DNA of 20,754 nt from Chlamydiota bacterium (GTDB taxonomy: Bacteria; Chlamydiota; Chlamydiia; Chlamydiales; Rhabdochlamydiaceae): positions 1 through 20,754 of the forward strand of contig DAIEPN010000265.1 in NCBI GenBank assembly GCA_027348355.1, written 5' to 3'. Numbering within the stretch: the stretch's first letter is position 1; each line of letters opens with the position of its first letter. Under the pieces are notes generated by a model, which worked only from the letters and a program-made list of their open reading frames with translations, ran no database searches and was not told the DNA's origin. The position numbers were made by a program, and so were the translations under genes. Of the stretch, positions 17,419-20,754 are shown piece by piece.

Positions 17419-19522
17419 CTTGAGTTAGGTTCTTGATCAAATAAACTGTAGCTTTTGTTTGACTCTCATGGTTTGCAATTTCCATCGTATAAGAATTTAC
17501 CTTTGTTATCGTTTCCGAAAGATCTCTACTATGTAGGGATTTATTTTTGCTTCGTTGCATTTCAACTGTTAAAGAAGGAAACTCAATATCTTGAAAGCCT
17601 TCAGCTAGGTATCCTCTTACAAGAGTATCTGCGTTTGTTTCTGTAAAGCATCTGTGATAGCAAATTTGCTCTTTATTGAAAGCATATCCATACACTCCGG
17701 TATATACCAGTTTGTCAATTGTTATTCGCCCTGGAAGAAAATAATGAGTTTCTCCATTTTTTGTTTTAGTCTGTCTTATTTTATCAGCGAGTCCCTCTGT
17801 AAAAACATACTTATCAATTTCTTTAGAGAAGGTGTGAAAGATCCTAATTTTATTTTGTACTGAATAAGGTAAATCTTTGAATCTTGGACTTTCTAATGCT
17901 TTTGTTGGATCCGTAAACCAGGAATCTACATAATCTGAATAGGTTATTGTATCTTGTTCAAAATTCATTTTTTGAGAAACCAACAAAGGTGGGGGTGTCT
18001 TTGTTCTAGAAGAAGATTTAGGTTGTTCTGGTAATTTCTCTTTCTTCTTTTTATGAGGGTGGTCTATTTTGGAAATTGAAGGTTTTCCCTCTTTTTTAAT
18101 TGTGTTTTGTTGGTTTGAAGAGGTGGCTTCAGATGGTAATATCTCATTTTTTTCTTCTCTCTTTCCGAAAAGTTGGTCTGGATCTGTTAAATGTTTCATC
18201 TCCAAAAAAGAGTTTCTACGAGAGAATAGTTCGTATTTATCCTTTTTTTTTGTATTTTGAGCCGGTTGTGCAAATAAAATGTCATAGCCTATTCTATACG
18301 CCTTCTCAGCAATCTTTTTCGTAAATTCGTATTCTTCACGAAATCTGTTAAAATACAAAAAGTTCATCATATTCAAATCATGGGGATTTATCGACCCTGT
18401 TCTTTGAATAATCTCCATTGTTTTACTAATTGATATAGCATGAGAATCGACAATAGATTTCAAAGGAAGTAATTCATAATAATCCGGAAGAGAAAATTCA
18501 TAAGTATTTCTGAAATCTGTAAACCCTTTAAAAAGGGGGATCATTTTACTATCAATTTTTTTTCTTTCTTCTTCAATTAATCTTCCTTCTATTGATTTTA
18601 ATAAATTTTCAAGTAATAACTGTAGCTTTATCGGTATGAGGTTGTTTTCTAGGGCAGTACGCAATAATTCCATGATTTCTAGCAGTCTTGTCATTCTTAT
18701 GTGGTCGACATCTGCAAAAAAATCTTGGCTGCTTATGAGAGTTGGATCAAATTGAAGTTTGCTTTTTGTAGCTTCAGAAAATGTAGAGACGAAAATAATG
18801 GCAAGCCCGGGATCGAATTCAGTCAATTGTTTTATACTTTCTGTGAAGTATTCGGTAGCACTTTGGCCATCATCAAGTGCTAATTTGCTTACTCTATAGT
18901 TTTGTTCTGTTGAGGTGATATAACTTTCATCTTGTTTTAAAATATGAACGAGAAAAAATATTCTTGTATAAGCTTCTAAAGCTTCACAAACTTCATGTTG
19001 ATAATTGAGAAGAGAAAGAAGGGTTTGGTATTCTTCCCATTGTTTTTTTTGAGGGAGAGTTTGAATCCTTCGAAGAACTTCTTCTAATTTAATTTCTATA
19101 GGATGACGATTTTCAGCATACTTTTTTTCTATTTCTGTACCAATTTTGGTTACAAAATTGGTTAGATGTCTTCCTTTTGAAGTTACATAATCAATTCCGT
19201 ACTTATTTTGAAAAGTAAGTAGTAGATCATATGCTTTTGTAGCCGAATTCAAGTAGAGCAAATCTTGTAAACTATGAGGAGTTCCTAGTAAACGTGTAAA
19301 GACACTATCTATAAGCTTTGCAATAGAATTTGGATTATTTAAATCATTAAGTGAGATCCGATTTTCTAGTGGGCTTCCCTCAATGAAAGCTTGTTGTGTA
19401 GGCGCCATAAATTGCATGGCTTTTGGGATAGGTACCATAAAAAGAAGTTCTCCATCCAGGTACCAAGAATAGTTCTTAGGATGGGAAAAGGCTAGTTCAA
19501 CCCCGGTTACAAATTCGATCAT
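17408..19522 (-). CDS. Large hypothetical protein with a basic linker and a C-terminal domain
   Basis: This 704-residue protein is not one I recognise. Residues 1-415 look globular and mostly helical (for example VLRRIQTLPQKKQWEEYQTL at 149-168), with no signal peptide or membrane helix. Residues about 420-515 form a disordered, Lys/Ser/Pro-rich linker (SISKIDHPHKKKKEKLPEQP). A separate domain of about 180 residues follows (SVQNKIRIFHTF, HYFLPGRITIDKLVYTGVYG, CYHRCFTE), with conserved-looking His and Cys residues. Such a two-domain layout with a basic linker is common in lineage-specific chlamydial proteins and secreted effectors, but secretion is not shown. The start ATG at 19522 follows A8 and has no Shine-Dalgarno. 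It overlaps the O-methyltransferase start by 11 bases and follows the methyltransferase-like gene after 82 bases. Confidence 0.75.
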   Translation of the reverse strand: MIEFVTGVELAFSHPKNYSWYLDGELLFMVPIPKAMQFMAPTQQAFIEGSPLENRISLNDLNNPNSIAKLIDSVFTRLLGTPHSLQDLLYLNSATKAYDLLLTFQNKYGIDYVTSKGRHLTNFVTKIGTEIEKKYAENRHPIEIKLEEVLRRIQTLPQKKQWEEYQTLLSLLNYQHEVCEALEAYTRIFFLVHILKQDESYITSTEQNYRVSKLALDDGQSATEYFTESIKQLTEFDPGLAIIFVSTFSEATKSKLQFDPTLISSQDFFADVDHIRMTRLLEIMELLRTALENNLIPIKLQLLLENLLKSIEGRLIEEERKKIDSKMIPLFKGFTDFRNTYEFSLPDYYELLPLKSIVDSHAISISKTMEIIQRTGSINPHDLNMMNFLYFNRFREEYEFTKKIAEKAYRIGYDILFAQPAQNTKKKDKYELFSRRNSFLEMKHLTDPDQLFGKREEKNEILPSEATSSNQQNTIKKEGKPSISKIDHPHKKKKEKLPEQPKSSSRTKTPPPLLVSQKMNFEQDTITYSDYVDSWFTDPTKALESPRFKDLPYSVQNKIRIFHTFSKEIDKYVFTEGLADKIRQTKTKNGETHYFLPGRITIDKLVYTGVYGYAFNKEQICYHRCFTETNADTLVRGYLAEGFQDIEFPSLTVEMQRSKNKSLHSRDLSETITKVNSYTMEIANHESQTKATVYLIKNLTQDVN

Positions 19523-19604
19523 TTTTTTTTGGCGGAAGAAATCCTGATGTACTTGGTAAATAGGGACTTAAGCTTTGCATTAAAACCTTTAGCGTTTAGT
19601 GTTA

Positions 19605-20687
19605 TTAATTATTTAGTTTTTGTAGGACTATGGTATGTACAGAAGCTTCCAGAGCAGATATACCTGGAGCAAGTACATAGCAGCGATAGATTGTTTGAAA
19701 TCCCATGTTTATAGAAGTAAAATTGAAGAGAGGGTCATTTTTAGTTTCAAAAAAAGTAGTCTTTGATTCCATTCCACAACGCACTACATCAAGTTGATTC
19801 TTTTTCGCAGCAACTTGGACGGAAGATCCAAATAGTTCTCTACTATCGATAATTTCAAGAGAAGGAGAAAAAATCTTTTCGATTCGTTGCAAAAGAGAGG
19901 TCCTATCTTCTTGACTTCCTGTTTTATCTACTTTAAAAAGAGTTAAAGCTTGGTAAAGAGTAGTTTGTTTGCCCCATATGGAGAAAAATTTCTTTTCTTC
20001 ATCTGACAGGCTTTTTTGATGAGATTCGAGAGCGTCATTAAACTGTTTTCGAGTTATTTTATATATTTTGGTAGAAACCTCTCTTCCTGGGAGCAAGACG
20101 AAATTGGAATAGTTATCATTTAGAGCATTGTAAAATGTGTTCGTGAGTAATTGTATATCAGCATAATGAATAAAAAAACCGTTCGGTTTCAATACGGAAG
20201 AAATTTTGGAAAAAATATCGCTGTGTTTATCGTAAGGGATCGTATCTATAACATTACATCCGATTACCATCTCAAAGAGTCCAATTAGAGAAGGTGGTTT
20301 TTTTAAGAGATTGAACGAGTAGTATTTAGGATTTTCAGAGTCTTTCCTTACAATAAGGTCGGAAAAGGTCCAATCCTTGTGAGGAATCCGACTTGAGAGG
20401 TACGATTGATTATTTTCTAGTAAACCAGAACCGATTTCTAGTATTCTGGAATTGGGAAGATCATATTTATTTGCTATACTTCTAAAAATAGAAGCTATTG
20501 GTTCTTTAAATTTATCACGCATACTTTTGGCAACTGTATACCCATTCCAAAGCTTTTCATTCTCCCAAGGATTTGATTTCTCCCTAAGAAGAACGCTTTT
20601 TATGCTAGCTGAAGAAGGTTTTTCTTCACTGAGTTGCCGCATTTTATCATATAAATTTTTTGTGTGCATATTATAAAATATTGTCAT
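19605..20687 (-). CDS. Divergent class I SAM-dependent methyltransferase-like protein
   Basis: This 360-residue protein has the core of a class I methyltransferase: motif I SRILEIGSGLLENN (80-93), a motif II acidic turn in WTFSDLIVR (106-114), FEMVIGCNVIDTIP (138-151) as motif IV, and LKPNGFFIHYADI (166-178) as the post-IV strand. An N-terminal helical region (1-70) containing EKLWNGYTVAKSM and a C-terminal half without known motifs are lineage-specific. The substrate is unknown. AAGGA lies 4 bases before the ATG at 20687, one of the better ribosome sites here, so the start is well supported. The gene is 82 bases upstream of the 704-residue gene on the same strand and may share its transcript. 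Confidence 0.75.
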   Translation of the reverse strand: MTIFYNMHTKNLYDKMRQLSEEKPSSASIKSVLLREKSNPWENEKLWNGYTVAKSMRDKFKEPIASIFRSIANKYDLPNSRILEIGSGLLENNQSYLSSRIPHKDWTFSDLIVRKDSENPKYYSFNLLKKPPSLIGLFEMVIGCNVIDTIPYDKHSDIFSKISSVLKPNGFFIHYADIQLLTNTFYNALNDNYSNFVLLPGREVSTKIYKITRKQFNDALESHQKSLSDEEKKFFSIWGKQTTLYQALTLFKVDKTGSQEDRTSLLQRIEKIFSPSLEIIDSRELFGSSVQVAAKKNQLDVVRCGMESKTTFFETKNDPLFNFTSINMGFQTIYRCYVLAPGISALEASVHTIVLQKLNN

Positions 20688-20698
20688 CTTGTCCTTAT

Positions 20699-20754
20699 CT
20701 AATGTTCTTTATTAGTTTCAGTAGAATTTACGATTGTTTTAAATTCAATTTGAT
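20699..20754 (-). CDS. Possible C-terminal tail of an upstream gene, partial
   Basis: From the right edge a minus-strand frame is open for 17 residues (QIEFKTIVNSTETNKEH) and ends in TAG at 20699-20701, 11 bases before the methyltransferase-like start. This is the spacing expected within an operon and the peptide looks natural, but so short an open frame can be chance. Confidence 0.3.
   Translation of the reverse strand, partial: QIEFKTIVNSTETNKEH

Overview
The window looks like chromosomal DNA of a member of the phylum Chlamydiae, probably a non-Chlamydiaceae ('environmental') lineage. The basis is the protein sequences: the gyrase A and B proteins closely resemble chlamydial ones as I recall them, and the run dciA-like gene, gyrB, gyrA, tmk, holB matches the chlamydial order. 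A second, diverged type II topoisomerase pair is present, Shine-Dalgarno signals are mostly weak, and the DNA is fairly AT-rich. I cannot name genus or species.

Layout. Bases 1-202 are one end of an IS1-family insertion sequence, cut by the window edge: terminal inverted repeat, promoter and the zinc-ribbon N-terminus of the transposase on the minus strand. Bases 279-2361 hold unrecognised proteins: a probably frameshifted membrane-protein gene (279-862) and a coiled-coil protein (916-2361). A hairpin at 2370-2394 separates them from the convergent typA/bipA gene (minus strand).

From 4366 to 16532 everything reads on the plus strand and forms a chromosome-maintenance block: mgtE (Mg2+ channel), a small DUF721/DciA-like protein (probable helicase loader), gyrB, gyrA, tmk (dTMP kinase), holB (clamp-loader delta prime), then a topoisomerase IV-like pair (parE-like, parC-like). 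Several genes overlap or are separated by only a few bases, which suggests one or two long transcripts. The gyrase pair supplies negative supercoiling and the second pair probably decatenation; tmk feeds dTTP synthesis; DciA and HolB act at the replication fork.

The most striking point is an in-frame TAA in gyrA at 9709-9711, exactly where the family has a tyrosine, with the reading frame intact on both sides. Either gyrA is really split, or it is read through, or the base is a sequence error.

From 16702 to the right edge genes read on the minus strand: an O-methyltransferase of the Methyltransf_3 family, a 704-residue unrecognised protein with a basic linker, a divergent class I SAM methyltransferase, and possibly the tail of another gene at the edge. 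The two flanks (1-2361 and 17408-20754) look like lineage-specific accessory DNA around a conserved core.
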